DNA from: Antilocapra americana
Taxonomy: Eukaryota > Chordata > Mammalia > Artiodactyla > Antilocapridae
NCBI GenBank assembly: GCA_007570785.1
Contig: ML660201.1
Location: forward strand, 49,198,316-49,262,315
DNA length: 64,000 bases
Direction of reading: 5' to 3'
Each line of letters starts with the position of its first letter. Within the stretch, counting starts at the first letter, position 1. The translations under genes were made by a program, and so were the position numbers. A model generated the notes under the pieces. The model had not been told where the DNA came from and ran no database searches. It saw only the letters and a program-made list of their open reading frames with translations. Below, piece by piece: positions 55,601 to 64,000 of the stretch.

Positions 55601-58024
55601 TGTTCACGCCCAAGGTATGGGCTGGAGGGGAGGGGCCCCAAGGGTACCCCCCATTCATCCCCCCACCTTCCAGGATGGGTGGAAGGGGGAGACCAAGGGG
55701 GAGGAAAGTGGATGTGAGCCCGCCAGGCAGTGAGGGTCGTGGCTTCCATGTCCTCAGCCAGGGAGCCCCCAGGCCTGTGCATACTGGAGCCTAAATCTAT
55801 GGTCCACCTTCATGCTTGTCCTCACTGTCCCAGCCCCGCATCGGGCCTTTGCCCAGCTCACCCCAAACTCTCCCTCCAGCGTGCAGACCAAGTTGTTCAC
55901 CAGGAGCACCGCTGCAGTCAGCTCAGCCTCCTGCTTGCTTCCAGGCACCCCTTTCCCTATGGGGGTGAATCCACACATGGCAGGGCCCCCCGTGATCCTG
56001 TCCCAGGCACCCCATAGCTGATGCCTATCAAGAGGACCACTGTTGCCTTGGGGACAGGACAGTCATTTAGCAAGTCTGGTCCCTGCAAACAGTATGACTG
56101 TAGCAACATTGCCCCTAATATCAGTGCTGGGGTTCAACTCGGTCTTGGGCACCAGCACCTCCATTTCTGGATGCCCAGACCTGTGTAGTGCCTGGGTCAT
56201 GGATCAAGGGCTCAATTCCTTTGAAAACTATTTTATCTGACACCGTCTCTTCTGGGTAAGAGGCAGTGGAGGGTGTGACATGAGGATGTGTGTTATCTGC
56301 TGGGAACCTGGCGGGGCCAGGAGGACTGGGTTCGAGCCTCAGGCCTGCCCTGGCTGGCTGTGTGCCCCAGGCCAGTTCCTTCCCCTCTCTGGGCCCCCTC
56401 CCTCTGCTGGTTTGAGCACCTGGGGTTCCCACCTGGGGTTCACCCACCCGGTCCCCACTGGCTTTGCCCCGCAACTGCTCCCCACAGGTGGAGCAGTTGG
56501 CCAACCCCAAGGCCTGGATCAACGCAGCCACCCAGATCTTCTTCTCGCTTGGCCTGGGGTTCGGCAGCCTCATCGCCTTCGCCAGCTACAACGAGCCCTC
56601 CAACAACTGCCAGAAGCACGCCATCATCGTGTCCATCATCAACAGCTCCACCTCCATCTTTGCCAGCATCGTCACCTTCTCCATCTATGGCTTCAAGGCC
56701 ACCTTCAACTACGAGAGCTGCTTGAACAAGTAAGCCTGGGACACCTGGTGGGCCCCAGGCCTCAAGCAGGGCAGTGAGTCTGCAAAAGCCTGAGCCAAAG
56801 GGCCTCTGAGAAGAGGCAGATCCCAGAAATCAAGGGGTATTTGAATACCTCTTGGGGCAAGGGCACTGTTTTTGCTGCCCTCGATCCAGGGTTCAGATCA
56901 GAACCACCAGCGTCTGCCCGAGGGGATGAGGGCAGTTGAGTGTGTTCAGAGCACTTAGCACCAATAGGGCATCCAACACGTAAGAAACCAGCTTCTGCCT
57001 CATCTCCCCTGCCTCAGAAGTAACCAAGAGCTCCCCAGCGGAGCCATGGAGCCTGCAGAATCTCTTTGGTGCCCCCTTACCCTAAACATAAGAAACATCA
57101 TCCAGAAGGTATGCTGTCCGGTACAGCAGTGACTAGCCACAAGGGGCTATTTACAAATTTAAATGTAGATTGCTTCAACATCAGCTAAAATTTTGTTTTG
57201 TTGCTGTTGTTCAGTGGCTGAGTCGTGTCTGACTCTGCCACCCCATGGACTGCAGCACACCAGGCTTCCCTGTCCTTCCCTGTCTCCCAGAGTTTGCTCA
57301 AACTCACTGAGTCAGCGATGCCATCCTAGCATCTCATCCTCTGTCACCCTCTTCTCCTGCCTTCAATCTTGCCCAGCATCAGGGTCTTTTCCAGTGAGTC
57401 AGCTCTTTGCGTCAGGTGGCCAGAGTATTGGAGCTTCAGCATCAGTCCTTCCAGTGAATATTTAGGGTCGGTGTCCTTTAGGATTGACTGGTTTAGTCTT
57501 TTGCTGTCCAAGGCACCCTCAAGAACCTTCTCCAGCACCACAGTTCCAAAGCATCCATTCTTGATTTAAGGCTGGTTTCCATCTCAGTGTAAGGTGGTTG
57601 GAATCAGCCTCTCAGTGGCCAGTGACGTAGGACCTGCCCGTCTTCGCTGGAGGCTCTCTCAGACAGTGCTGGTCCAGAGGTTAAAACAGCCCGCCCGGCT
57701 GTGTGGGTGTGGTTCCTTTGGTCATCACTGTTTCTATCTGAGGCTCCTTCAAAGTCATTTACAATCACCGTGTCCTTGCAAAGCTCACCAGTCAACACAT
57801 TCCCTAGGTGGGAGAGGGTTTGGCCACGGCGACCTTTGTAATCAGCTGCTCTGCTCTGCAGGGTGATTCTGCTGCTGACCAATTCTTTCGACCTTGAAGA
57901 TGGCTTTTTGACAGCCAACAACCTGGAGCAAGTGAAAGATTACCTGGCGTCTGCCTACCCCAGCAAGTACAGCGAGGTGTTCCCACAGATTAAAAACTGC
58001 AGCTTGGAGTCGGAGCTGCAGACG
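34486..58024 (+). CDS. SLC6A20: SLC6A20 (SIT1), sodium- and chloride-dependent imino acid transporter, 5' seven coding exons
   Basis: Exons are 34486-34606, 46063-46203, 47784-47875, 51115-51342, 55504-55614, 56488-56729 and 57862-58024, all with GT-AG introns and a continuous frame of 1098 nt (366 codons of about 592). The protein begins [20 protein letters not shown], and TM1 carries the SLC6 signature [10 protein letters not shown]. It continues through TM2-TM7 into the fourth extracellular loop. Visible sites are Cys126 and Cys139, the probable loop-2 disulfide, and N-glycosylation sequons at Asn131, Asn155 and Asn357. Known role: apical uptake of proline, pipecolate and N-methylated amino acids in gut, kidney and brain, in complex with ACE2 or collectrin. 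The last exons (residues 367 on) are outside the window, so the gene is cut by the edge, not broken. Confidence 0.97.
35771..35796 (+). repeat. (TG)n microsatellite
   Basis: A TG tract interrupted once by TA. Short, but probably variable. Confidence 0.9.
36620..36730 (+). repeat. GGAT-rich simple repeat
   Basis: Runs of ATGGATGG lie on both sides of a G-rich tract at 36680-36700. The G-runs could form a G-quadruplex. Confidence 0.7.
37667..37872 (+). mobile_element. Bov-tA SINE
   Basis: Sense Bov-tA with its tRNA-like head (GATGGCTAAGCGGGTAAAGA, GGGTTCAATCCCTGAGTTGG), body and GAGTCGGACACGACTGAGCA end. Confidence 0.92.
38100..38228 (+). mobile_element. MER5-like hAT fragment
   Basis: Order of TAGAGATTCTGATATGGAGA, GGGACTGCATTTCTGACAAG, TCTTAGGTGACACCGATGG and CTGCTGGTCCACGGACCA fits MER5A. 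Confidence 0.6.
38920..39720 (+). mobile_element. LTR-like segment of an endogenous retrovirus, SINE inside
   Basis: GAGCCATCTCTGGGAACCCT through GCTGTGTTTAGC-like U3 sequence is cut by a Bov-tA. It resumes at 39274 and carries a TATA-type ACTATAAAAGAGCCTGAATT near 39370 with downstream GC-rich leader sequence. Promoter order and the retroviral remnant behind it support a 5' LTR in sense orientation. Exact ends, primer site and a 3' LTR are not identified. Confidence 0.5.
39045..39273 (+). mobile_element. Bov-tA SINE inside the LTR-like segment
   Basis: Sense Bov-tA, from GGACTGTCCAAGTGGCTCAG through CCTGGAGGAGGAAATGGCAA to GGACACGACCTAGCGACTGA. An A-run of ten lies in its tRNA-like head. 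Confidence 0.92.
39721..39870 (-). mobile_element. tRNA-derived SINE (CHR type)
   Basis: Antisense SINE with TCTTCCTGGACCAGGGATGG and GGCAGGCGGGTTCTTAACCC, lying at the junction of the LTR-like and interior parts of the retroviral remnant. Confidence 0.75.
39871..41450 (+). pseudogene. Decayed class I endogenous retrovirus interior, gag capsid-like part
   Basis: Between about 40970 and 41320 conceptual translation on + shows capsid-type sequence with an acidic major-homology-like region and a charged Gln/Lys-rich end like that after capsid in gamma-type Gag. It is spread over more than one frame with stops and a poly-T interruption. The leader and upstream gag are unrecognisable, and no pol, env or 3' LTR is seen. 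It cannot make a functional product. The class assignment is by eye and moderate. Confidence 0.5.
42070..43290 (-). mobile_element. Ancient L1 3' half (L1M type)
   Basis: Antisense L1: TTCACTTAGCATAATGCTTT, ACCAGGGTCTGTTTATCCAT, GGGGTTTCTGGGTCATACAG, GAAACTGCCAAGCTGCTTTC, then ORF2-end sequence to TGTTCCAGCAGCGTTTGTTG. Confidence 0.8.
44078..44267 (-). mobile_element. tRNA-derived SINE (CHR type)
   Basis: Antisense element, with TGTGGGATCTTAGTTCCCTG, ACCAGGGAGTGAACCCAAGG and AACCACTGAACCACCAGGCC. The A-rich tail is at its left as AAAAAAAAAC. Confidence 0.88.
44695..44898 (-). mobile_element. Bov-tA SINE
   Basis: Antisense Bov-tA, CAGTCGCTCAGTCGTGTCCG to TTACCGCTGAGCCACTTGG. Confidence 0.92.
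45632..45907 (+). mobile_element. tRNA-derived SINE (CHR/SINE2 type), full length
   Basis: Sense element: GGGCTTCCCTGGTGGTTCTT, GACCCGGGTTCGATCCCTGG (B-box-like), ACATGCCACAGAGCAACTGA, CTACTGAAGC repeats and an AGCCAAAAATAA tail. It lies 155 bases before SLC6A20 exon 2. Confidence 0.9.
46063..46203 (+). CDS. SLC6A20: SLC6A20 coding exon 2 (residues 41-88)
   Basis: Encodes [22 protein letters not shown]2, and the conserved [16 protein letters not shown] intracellular loop. The acceptor is CCCCCGCAG and the donor GTAAGT. A Bov-tA begins about 50 bases after the donor. Confidence 0.96.
46204..47783 (+). other. SLC6A20 intron 2
   Basis: A 1.6-kb GC-rich intron with the rearranged Bov-A at its start and a MIR-like piece at 47500-47600 (GTGGCCTCGGGCAAGTGCCG). 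Many open frames on both strands are composition-driven. Confidence 0.85.
46254..46512 (+). mobile_element. Bov-tA/Bov-A SINE, rearranged
   Basis: Starts as Bov-tA (GGGCTTCCCTGGTGACCCC). It jumps at about 46370 to the element end (CAGAGCCTCGGACCGCTGAG), then a second monomer runs from CCAGTACTCTTGCCTGAAAA to the end. It is therefore a dimer or internally deleted. It begins 50 bases after SLC6A20 exon 2. Confidence 0.8.
47784..47875 (+). CDS. SLC6A20: SLC6A20 coding exon 3 (residues 88-118)
   Basis: A 92-nt exon, [20 protein letters not shown] through LFHSFQ, forming TM3 with the YYNVI core typical of SLC6 carriers. Splice sites are CTCTGCAG and GTGAGC. Confidence 0.96.
47876..51114 (+). other. 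SLC6A20 intron 3
   Basis: A 3.2-kb GC-rich intron. Old hAT scraps are likely at 48040-48120 and 49300-49425 (CACCTGGGGGAGCTTTTAAA). Otherwise it holds no repeat family or RNA gene I can name. Confidence 0.8.
51115..51342 (+). CDS. SLC6A20: SLC6A20 coding exon 4 (residues 119-194)
   Basis: Encodes extracellular loop 2 with Cys126 and Cys139 and sequons N131RT and N155IS, then TM4 ([17 protein letters not shown]) and ESTGK. Phase 0 at both ends. Splice sites are CCCCACAG and GTAGGA. Confidence 0.96.
52440..52560 (-). mobile_element. tRNA-derived SINE fragment (CHR type)
   Basis: Antisense: GCGTGGGATCCTAGTTCTCC, AGCCAGGGGTCAAACCCGCG and GACCGGACCACCGGGGTAGC. Confidence 0.8.
53000..53860 (-). 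mobile_element. L1 3'-end fragment
   Basis: Antisense L1 3' end: GGTGTACAGCAAAGTGATTC, CCTGTGCTAGACAATAGGAC, ATTGTAAATAGTGCTGCTGT-type sequence (53418) and GGGGTGGAACTGCTGGGTCA. It is the same family as that at 18228-19500. Confidence 0.85.
55504..55614 (+). CDS. SLC6A20: SLC6A20 coding exon 5 (residues 195-231)
   Basis: A 111-nt exon, [20 protein letters not shown] and onward to MFTPK, forming TM5. Thr199 is the site of the human T199M variant linked to iminoglycinuria; the ancestral Thr is present here. Confidence 0.96.
55615..56487 (+). other. SLC6A20 intron 5
   Basis: An 873-base GC-rich intron. A MIR-like piece is at 56310-56405 (CTGGCTGTGTGCCCCAGGCC). No other feature is seen. Confidence 0.8.
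56488..56729 (+). CDS. SLC6A20: SLC6A20 coding exon 6 (residues 232-312)
   Basis: Encodes TM6-TM7: [31 protein letters not shown] and [13 protein letters not shown]. The FFSLGLGFG unwound segment lines the substrate site in SLC6 carriers. The donor GTAAGC at 56730 splits Lys312. Confidence 0.96.
56730..57861 (+). other. SLC6A20 intron 6
   Basis: A 1.1-kb intron with a BovB 3' fragment (57204-57563). The rest is unassigned. Confidence 0.85.
57204..57563 (-). mobile_element. BovB 3' fragment
   Basis: Antisense BovB: TGTTGTTCAGTGGCTGAGTC, GACTGCAGCACACCAGGCTT, GTGGCCAGAGTATTGGAGCT and CTTCTCCAGCACCACAGTTC. Confidence 0.9.
57862..58024 (+). CDS. SLC6A20: SLC6A20 coding exon 7 (residues 312-366), last in window
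   Basis: Encodes [20 protein letters not shown] through ESELQT, extracellular loop 4 with sequon N357CS. The donor GTAAGC at 58025 leaves phase 0. The next exon is not found in the 6 kb to the window edge. Confidence 0.95.
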
Positions 58025-58889
58025 GTAAGCTGCTGGCAAAATCTTGACTTGCTTCACTCACACATTTCACAGGGGCCTTTGACCCTGCCCATGAGAAAGG
58101 GCAACTTGAGGGGCGCACACACCCTGTGAAAATCAGGGGAAACTCTGAATTTTCTCCCTGCACCTCTCAGAGGACGCGCGCCCCGCCCACCACGCTCCGG
58201 GTGCTGCTTGGGGTCCCCAGTCTCCACAGAGTTCCTTTGGAACCCCTGGGTCCTTTGTTCCTTTAACCTGGCTCTTTTTTAAAATTTACAATAGAGGAAA
58301 GGATGAAGAGTAATAAACACTCAGCTGTCCCCCTCTAAGAATGAAAAATTTAAACATTTTGTCGATTTGGGGCTCAGATTTTCTTCTCTATGTAAAAGGA
58401 AAGAACATTTTAGGGACAAAGGTAGAATTCTCTTTGTTCCTCTCCCAAAAAAATCTACTCCCAGAGCCCAGAACCTTCATTTTGATGACTTTATTACCCA
58501 TGTATATCATGGGTAATGCTGTGGTTTTTCTTGGCAGTTTTTAGGTGGAAATAAGTGGTCCCGAGACAGCTCTTTCTCATTCAGCATTTAGTTGAGATTG
58601 CTCTATGGGAATACATATGGACTTCCATTCTTTCACTATAAGAGTGACATTTTGTTCCATCATAAATATCCCACACTTGATTGGACCTGAGCCACCAGCA
58701 CTGGAAGCTTGGAGGCCCCAGCTGGATCCCGAGAGAATTCTTTATGAACTTCCTTACCGATAAATATTTGGGTTTTTTAAAAAAAATTCTGCTACAAATG
58801 TCACTCTTATATACATTTTATAGAATTAAATTGCTATGCTGGGACCTCTATTTTCAAAAATGTAAAAAAAAAAATTGAACTGCTTGATT

Positions 58890-59376
58890 TAAAATCTGTT
58901 ATTATCACAGTGATTCAGTTACCCATAAATTTTTTTCATATTCTTTTGCATTAAGGGTTATTATAGATTATTGAATACAGTTCCTTGTGCCTTAAATGTT
59001 ACCTTGTTTATCCAATGTATCAATAGATATGTATGTGTGTATATAAAAGTTTTCATCTCCAGGTTCTAACTCCCAATTCAACCTTCCTAAGCCCCCTCAG
59101 GCAATCACAAGAGTATTCTAAATGTTTGTGGCTTTCTTCTTTCATAGAAAAGTTCCTTTTAGTCACATTATTTTATAAATTATGATTAATATAATTTCAT
59201 TTTATAATGAGTAGAGTTGATTTATGCTATTGTGTTTGTTTTGGGTATCCATCAACTTCGAACAGTTATACATAAAAGTATATCTATTATTTTTCAGATA
59301 CTTTCCCCATATAGGTTATTAGACTGTAGAGTACAACTTCCTGTGTTATAGAGTAGGTATATTTGATACATCTTGT
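58890..59376 (-). mobile_element. L1 3'-end fragments
   Basis: Two antisense L1 3' pieces, TTATTGAATACAGTTCCTTG near 58970 and TATAGGTTATTAGACTGTAG near 59312, each with a CTGTGTTATAGAGTAGG-like end. Confidence 0.7.
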
Positions 59377-62300
59377 ATTTTTTAAATTTATTTAATTTAT
59401 TTTTTAAAAATATTTATTTTAATTGGAGGCTAATTACTTTATTGTATTGGTTTTGCCTACATTGACATGAATCCACCATGGGTGTACATGTGTTCCCCAT
59501 CCTGAACCCCCATCCCATCCCTCTGGGTCATCCCGGTGCACCAGCCCTGAGCACCCTGTATCATGCATCAAACCTGGACTGGTGATTCGTTTCACATATG
59601 ATAATTTACATGTTTCAATGCCGTTCTCCCNNNNNNNNNNATTGTCTTGTTGATTGTGGCTTTGTAGTAGAGCCTGAAGTCAGGCAGTTGATTGCTCCAG
59701 TTCCATTCTTTCTCAAGATTGCTTTGGTTATTTGAGGTTTTTTGTATTTCCATACAAATTGTGAAATTATTTTTTCTAGTTCTCTGAAAAGGACAGTTGG
59801 TAGCTTGATAGGGATTGCATTGAATCCATAGATTGCTCTGGGTAGTATACTCGTTTTCACTATATTGATTCTTCCAATCCATGAACACAGTGCATTTCTC
59901 CATCTATTTGTGTCCTTTTTGATTTCTTTCATCAGTGTTTTTTAGTTTTCTATATATAGGTCTCTTATTTCTTTAGGTAGATATATTCCTAAGTATTTTT
60001 TTCATTGCAATGGTGAATGGAATTGTTTCCTTAATTTCTCTGTTTTCTCATTGTTAGTATATAGGAATGCAAGGGATTTCTGTGTGTGGATTTTATATCC
60101 TGCAACTTTATTACTATATTCACTGATTAGCTCTAGTAATTTTCTGGTGGAGTCTTTAGGGTTTTCTATGTAGAGGATCATGTCATCTGCAAACAGTGAG
60201 AGTTTTACTTCTTTTCCAATCTAGATTCCTTTTATTTATTTTTCTGCTCTAATTACTGTGGCCAGAACTTCCAAAACTATGTTGAATAGTAGTGGTGAGA
60301 GTGGGCACCCTTGCCTTGTTCCTGACTTTAGGGGAAATGCTTTCAATTTTTCACCATTGAGGATAATGTTTGCTGTGGGTTTGACATATATAGCTTTTAT
60401 TATATTGAAGTATGTTCCTTCTGTGCCTGTTTTCTGGAGGGTTTTTATCGTAAATGGAGGTTCAATTTTGTCAAAGGCTTTCTCTGCATCTATTGAGATA
60501 ATCATGTGGTTTTATTTTTCAGTTTGTTAATGTGGTGTAGTACATTGACTGATTTGCAGATATTGAATAATCCTTGCATCCCTGGGATAAAACCCACTTG
60601 GTCATGATGTATGATCTTTTTAATATGTTGTTGGATTCTGTTTGCTAGAATTTTGTTAAGGATTTTTGCATCTATGTTCATCAGTGATATTGGCCTGTAG
60701 TTTTCTTTTTTTGTGGCATCTTTGTCGTGTTTTGGTATTAGGGGGATGGTGGCCTCATAGAATGAGTTTGGAAGTTTACCTTCCTCTGCAAATTTCTGGA
60801 AGAGTTTGAGTAGGATAGGTGTTAGTTCTTCTCTAAATTTTTGGTAGAATTCAGCTGTGAAGCCATCTGGTCCTGGGCTTTTGTTTGCTGGAAGTTTTAT
60901 CAGTACACTTTCAATTTCCATACTTGTGATGGGTCTGTTAAGATTTTCTATTTCTTCCTGGTTCAGTTTTGGAAAGTTATACTTTTCTTAGAATTTGTCC
61001 ATTTCTTCAAAGTTGTCCATTTTACTGGCATATAGTTGCTGATAGTAGTCTCTTATGATCCTTTGTATTTCTCTGTTGTCTGTTGTGATCTCTCCATTTT
61101 CATTTCTAATTTTGTTGATTTGATTTTTCTCCTTTTGGAGATGGTTTGTCAATTTTATTTATCTTCTCAAAGAACCAGCTTTTGGCTTTGTTGATTTTTG
61201 CTATGGTGTTTTTTGTTTCTTTTGCATTTATTTCTGCCCTAATTTTTAAGATTTCTTTCCTTCTACTAACTCTGGGGTTCTTCATTTCTTCCTTCTCTAG
61301 TTGCTTTAGGTGTAGAGTTAGGTTATTTATTTGACTTCTTTCTTGTTTCTTGAGGTAAGCCTGTATTGCAATGAACCTTCCCCCTAGCACTGCTTTTACA
61401 GTGTCCTATAGGTCTGGGTTGTTGTGTTTTCATATTCATTCATTTCTAGGCATATTTTGATTTCTTTTTTTATTTCTTCTGTGATTTGTTGGTTATTCAG
61501 CAGTGTGTTGTTCAGCTTCCATATGTTGGAATTTTTAATAGTTTTTCTCCTGTAATTGACATCTAATCTTACTGCATTGTGGTCAGAAAAGATGCTTGGA
61601 ATGATTTCAGTTTTTTTGAATCTACCAAAGCTAATTTATGGCCCAGGATGTGATCTATCCTGGAGAAGGTTCCGTATGTGCTTGAGAAAAAGGTGAAATT
61701 CATTGTTTTGGGGTGGAATGCCCTATAGATGTCAATTAAGTCTAATTGGTCTATTGTATCATTTAAAGTTTGCATTTCCTGGTTAATTTTCTGTTTAGTT
61801 GATCTATCCATCGGTGTGAGTGGGCTGTTAAAGTCTCCCACTATTACTGTGTTATTGTTTTTCCCCTTTCATACTTGTTAGCTTTTGCCTTACATACTGT
61901 AGTGCTCCTATGTTGGGTGCATATATATTTATAATTGTTATATCTTCTTCTTGGATTGATCCTTTGATCATTATGTAGTGGCCTTCTTTGTCTCTTTTCA
62001 CAGCCTCTGTTTTAAAGTCTATTATATCTGATATGAGTACTGCTACTCCTGCTTTCTTTTGGTCTGTTTTCATGGAATATCTTTTTCCAGCCCTTCACTT
62101 GCAGTCTGTATGTGTCCCTTGTTTCGAGGTGGGTCTCTTGTAGACAGCATATATAGGGGTCTTGTTTTTGTATCCAGTCAGCCAGTCTTTGTCTTTTGGT
62201 TGGAGCATTCAGCCCATTCACATTTAAGGTAATTATTGATAAGTATGGTCCCGTTGCCATTTATTTTGTTGTTTTGGGTTTGAGTTTATACACCCTTTCT

Positions 62301-63860
62301 GTGTTTCCTGTCTAGAGAAGATCCTTTAGCATTTCTTGGAGAGCTGGTTTGGTGGTGCTGAATTCTCTCAGCTTTTGCTTTTCTGTAAAGCTTTTGATTT
62401 CTCCTTCATATTTGAATGGGATCCTTGCTGGGTACAGTAGTCTGGGCTGTAGGTTATTTTCCTTCATCACTTTCAGTGTGTCCTGCCATTCCCTTCTGGC
62501 CTGAAGCGTTTCTATTGAGATATCAGCTGTTATCCTTATGGGAATCCCCTTGTGTGTTATTTGTTGTTTCTCCCTTGCTGCTTTTAATATTTGTTTTTGT
62601 GTTTGATCTTGTTAATTTGATTAATACGTGTCTTGGGGTGTTTTGCCTTGGGTTTATCCTGTTTGGGACTCTGTGGGTCTCTTGGACTTGGGTGACCATT
62701 TCCTTCCCCATTTTAGGGACGTTTTCAACTGTTATCTCCTCGAGTATTTTCTCATGGTCTGTCTTTTTGTCTTCTTCTGGGACTCCTATGATTCGAATGT
62801 TGGAGTGTTTAACATTGTCCCAGAGGTCCCTGAGGTTGTCCTCATTTCTTTTGATTCTTTTTTCTTTTTTCCCCTCTGCTTCATTTATTTCCACCATTCT
62901 ATCTTCTACCTCACTTATCCTATCTTCTGCCTCCGTTATTGTACTGTTGGTTCCCTCCAGAGTGTTTTAGATCTCATTTCTTGCGTTATTCATTATATAT
63001 TGACTTTTTTATTTCTTCTAGGTCCTTGTTAAACCTTTCTTGCATCTTCTCAATCCTTGTCTCCAGGCTGTCTATCTGTAACTCCACTTTATTTTCAAGA
63101 TTTTGGATCATTTTCACCATCATTATTAGGAATTCTTTATCAGATAGATTCCCTGTCTCTTGCTCTTTTGTTTGGTTTGCTGGGCATTTATCCTGTTCCT
63201 TTACCTGATGAGTATTTCTCTGCCTTTTCATCTTGTTTAGATTGCTGTGCTTGGGGTGGCCTTTCCATATTCTGGCAGTTTGTGGTTCCTCTTTCTTGTG
63301 GAGGTTCCTCGCTGTGGGTGGGGTTGGACGGCTGGCTTGTCAAGGTTTGCCTGGTTAGGGAAGCTTGCGTCCATGTTCTGGTGAGTGGAGCTGGATTTCT
63401 TCTCTCTGGAGTGCAGTGGAGTGTCCGGTAGTGAGTTGTGAGATGTCACTGGCTTTCGTGTGACTTTGGGCAGCCTGTATATTGAAGCTCAGGGCTGTGT
63501 TCCTCTGTTGCTGGAGAATTTGCATGGTATGTCTGGCTCTGGAACTTGTTGGCCCTTGGGTGGTGCTTGGCTTCAGTGTAGGTGTGGAGGCGTTTGATAA
63601 GCTCCTATCGATTAATGTTCCCTGGAGTCTGGAGTTCTCCAGTTTTCTCAGGATTTGGGCTTAAGCCTCCTGCCTCTGGTTTTCAGTCTTCTTCTTACAG
63701 TAGCCTCAAGACTTCTCCACTTCTTCATCCAGCACCGATGGTAAAACATCTAGGTTAATGATGAAAAGTTTCTCTTCAGTGAGGGACACCCAGAGAGGTA
63801 CACATTTTTACAGGGAGAAGAGAAGAGGGAGAAGGGAGATAGAGGTGACCAGGAGGAGAA
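59377..63860 (-). mobile_element. Bovine-type L1 (L1-BT), near complete but inactive
   Basis: Read on -, the order is 5' UTR (63860 to about 63235), ORF1 (63231 to about 62523), ORF2 from 62260, and 3' UTR (59630-59377). ORF1 begins MKRQRNTHQVKEQDKCPANQ and shows a coiled coil (62990-63160), then an RRM-like part with IRIIGVPEE. ORF2 opens MATGPYLSIITLNVNGLNAP, the endonuclease start, with GDFN near 61835 and SRIDHILG near 61660. Reverse transcriptase parts include [17 protein letters not shown] near 60280 and a FADD box near 60180. Frameshifts and stops break both frames, and the C-terminal part of ORF2 is missing at the gap. It lies antisense to SLC6A20. Confidence 0.92.
59631..59640. other. 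Assembly gap (10 N) inside L1
   Basis: Left of the gap is L1 3' UTR; right of it is ORF2 well before its end. If the element is otherwise intact, a kilobase or more is missing here, despite the 10-base placeholder. Confidence 0.9.
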
Positions 63861-64000
63861 GTTCAGTTCAGTCGCTCAGTCGCGTCCAACTCTCTGCAAC
63901 CCCATGAATGGCAGCGTGCCAGACCTCCCTGTCCATCACCAACTCCCAGAGTCTACCCAAACCCATGTCCATCAAGTCAGTGATGCCATCCAACCATCTC
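63861..64000 (-). mobile_element. BovB 3' end, continuing past the window
   Basis: Antisense BovB starting GTTCAGTTCAGTCGCTCAGT and running to ATGCCATCCAACCATCTC at the edge. It starts inside or at the 5' UTR of the L1. Confidence 0.93.

Larger units (their letters stand above)
58025..64000 (+). other. SLC6A20 intron 7 (5' part, runs off the window)
   Basis: At least 5.98 kb. The first 860 bases hold no family I can name. The remainder is L1 3' fragments, a bovine-type L1 with a gap, and BovB at the edge. Confidence 0.85.

Noticed and set aside
1..64000. CRISPR arrays, operons or other prokaryote-type systems
   Set aside because: No regularly spaced short repeats with unique spacers and no bacterial genes are present. 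The window is plainly mammalian.
58025..64000. Remaining SLC6A20 exons 8 and on
   Set aside because: I searched the frames by eye for the TM8 and later segments and found only repeats, so they must lie beyond the edge or, less likely, in the gap.

Overview
This is a bovid (cattle, sheep, goat or relative) nuclear genomic segment. Three things show this: split vertebrate genes with consensus GT-AG introns, a dense load of ruminant repeats (BovB/RTE LINEs, Bov-tA and Bov-A2 SINEs, cetartiodactyl tRNA-derived SINEs and a bovine-type L1), and CpG-rich promoters. The species cannot be fixed from the sequence alone. Two runs of 10 N (1094-1103 and 59631-59640) are assembly gaps.

Two protein genes lie on the + strand, one behind the other. 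The first is LZTFL1 (BBS17). All ten coding exons can be placed between 544 and 15948, and they join to exactly 900 nt (299 codons plus stop), the family length. Its CpG-rich promoter (about 1-546) carries two RFX X-box-type motifs, an NRF1-type site and an E-box, which fits a cilium gene. A 3' UTR follows, with several AATAAA signals. The second gene is SLC6A20 (SIT1/XTRP3 imino acid transporter). It starts at 34486 in a CpG island. Seven coding exons (366 complete codons of about 592) are present up to 58024; the remaining exons lie past the right edge.

The region from about 18 to 34 kb between the genes is mostly interspersed repeat. It holds L1 3' fragments, a BovB of about 1.9 kb on + and a second of about 1.1 kb on -, SINEs, MIR and a pair of direct repeats, with a few islands that are not obviously repetitive. 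SLC6A20 intron 1 (11.4 kb) holds a decayed class I endogenous retrovirus remnant and an L1. Intron 7 holds L1 3' fragments and a near-complete but broken bovine L1 on -, interrupted by an assembly gap and abutted by another BovB.

The gene order matches human 3p21.31, the LZTFL1-SLC6A20 interval tied to severe COVID-19. LZTFL1 regulates BBSome traffic at cilia, and SLC6A20 is an epithelial proline/imino acid carrier that partners with ACE2 or collectrin. They are neighbours, not members of one pathway. I see no CRISPR array, operon, or other candidate for an undescribed molecular system. The most interesting signals are regulatory and structural: the paired X-boxes, a perfect 78-bp tandem duplication, an inverted BovB pair in the risk-locus interval, and an LTR-like promoter inside SLC6A20.
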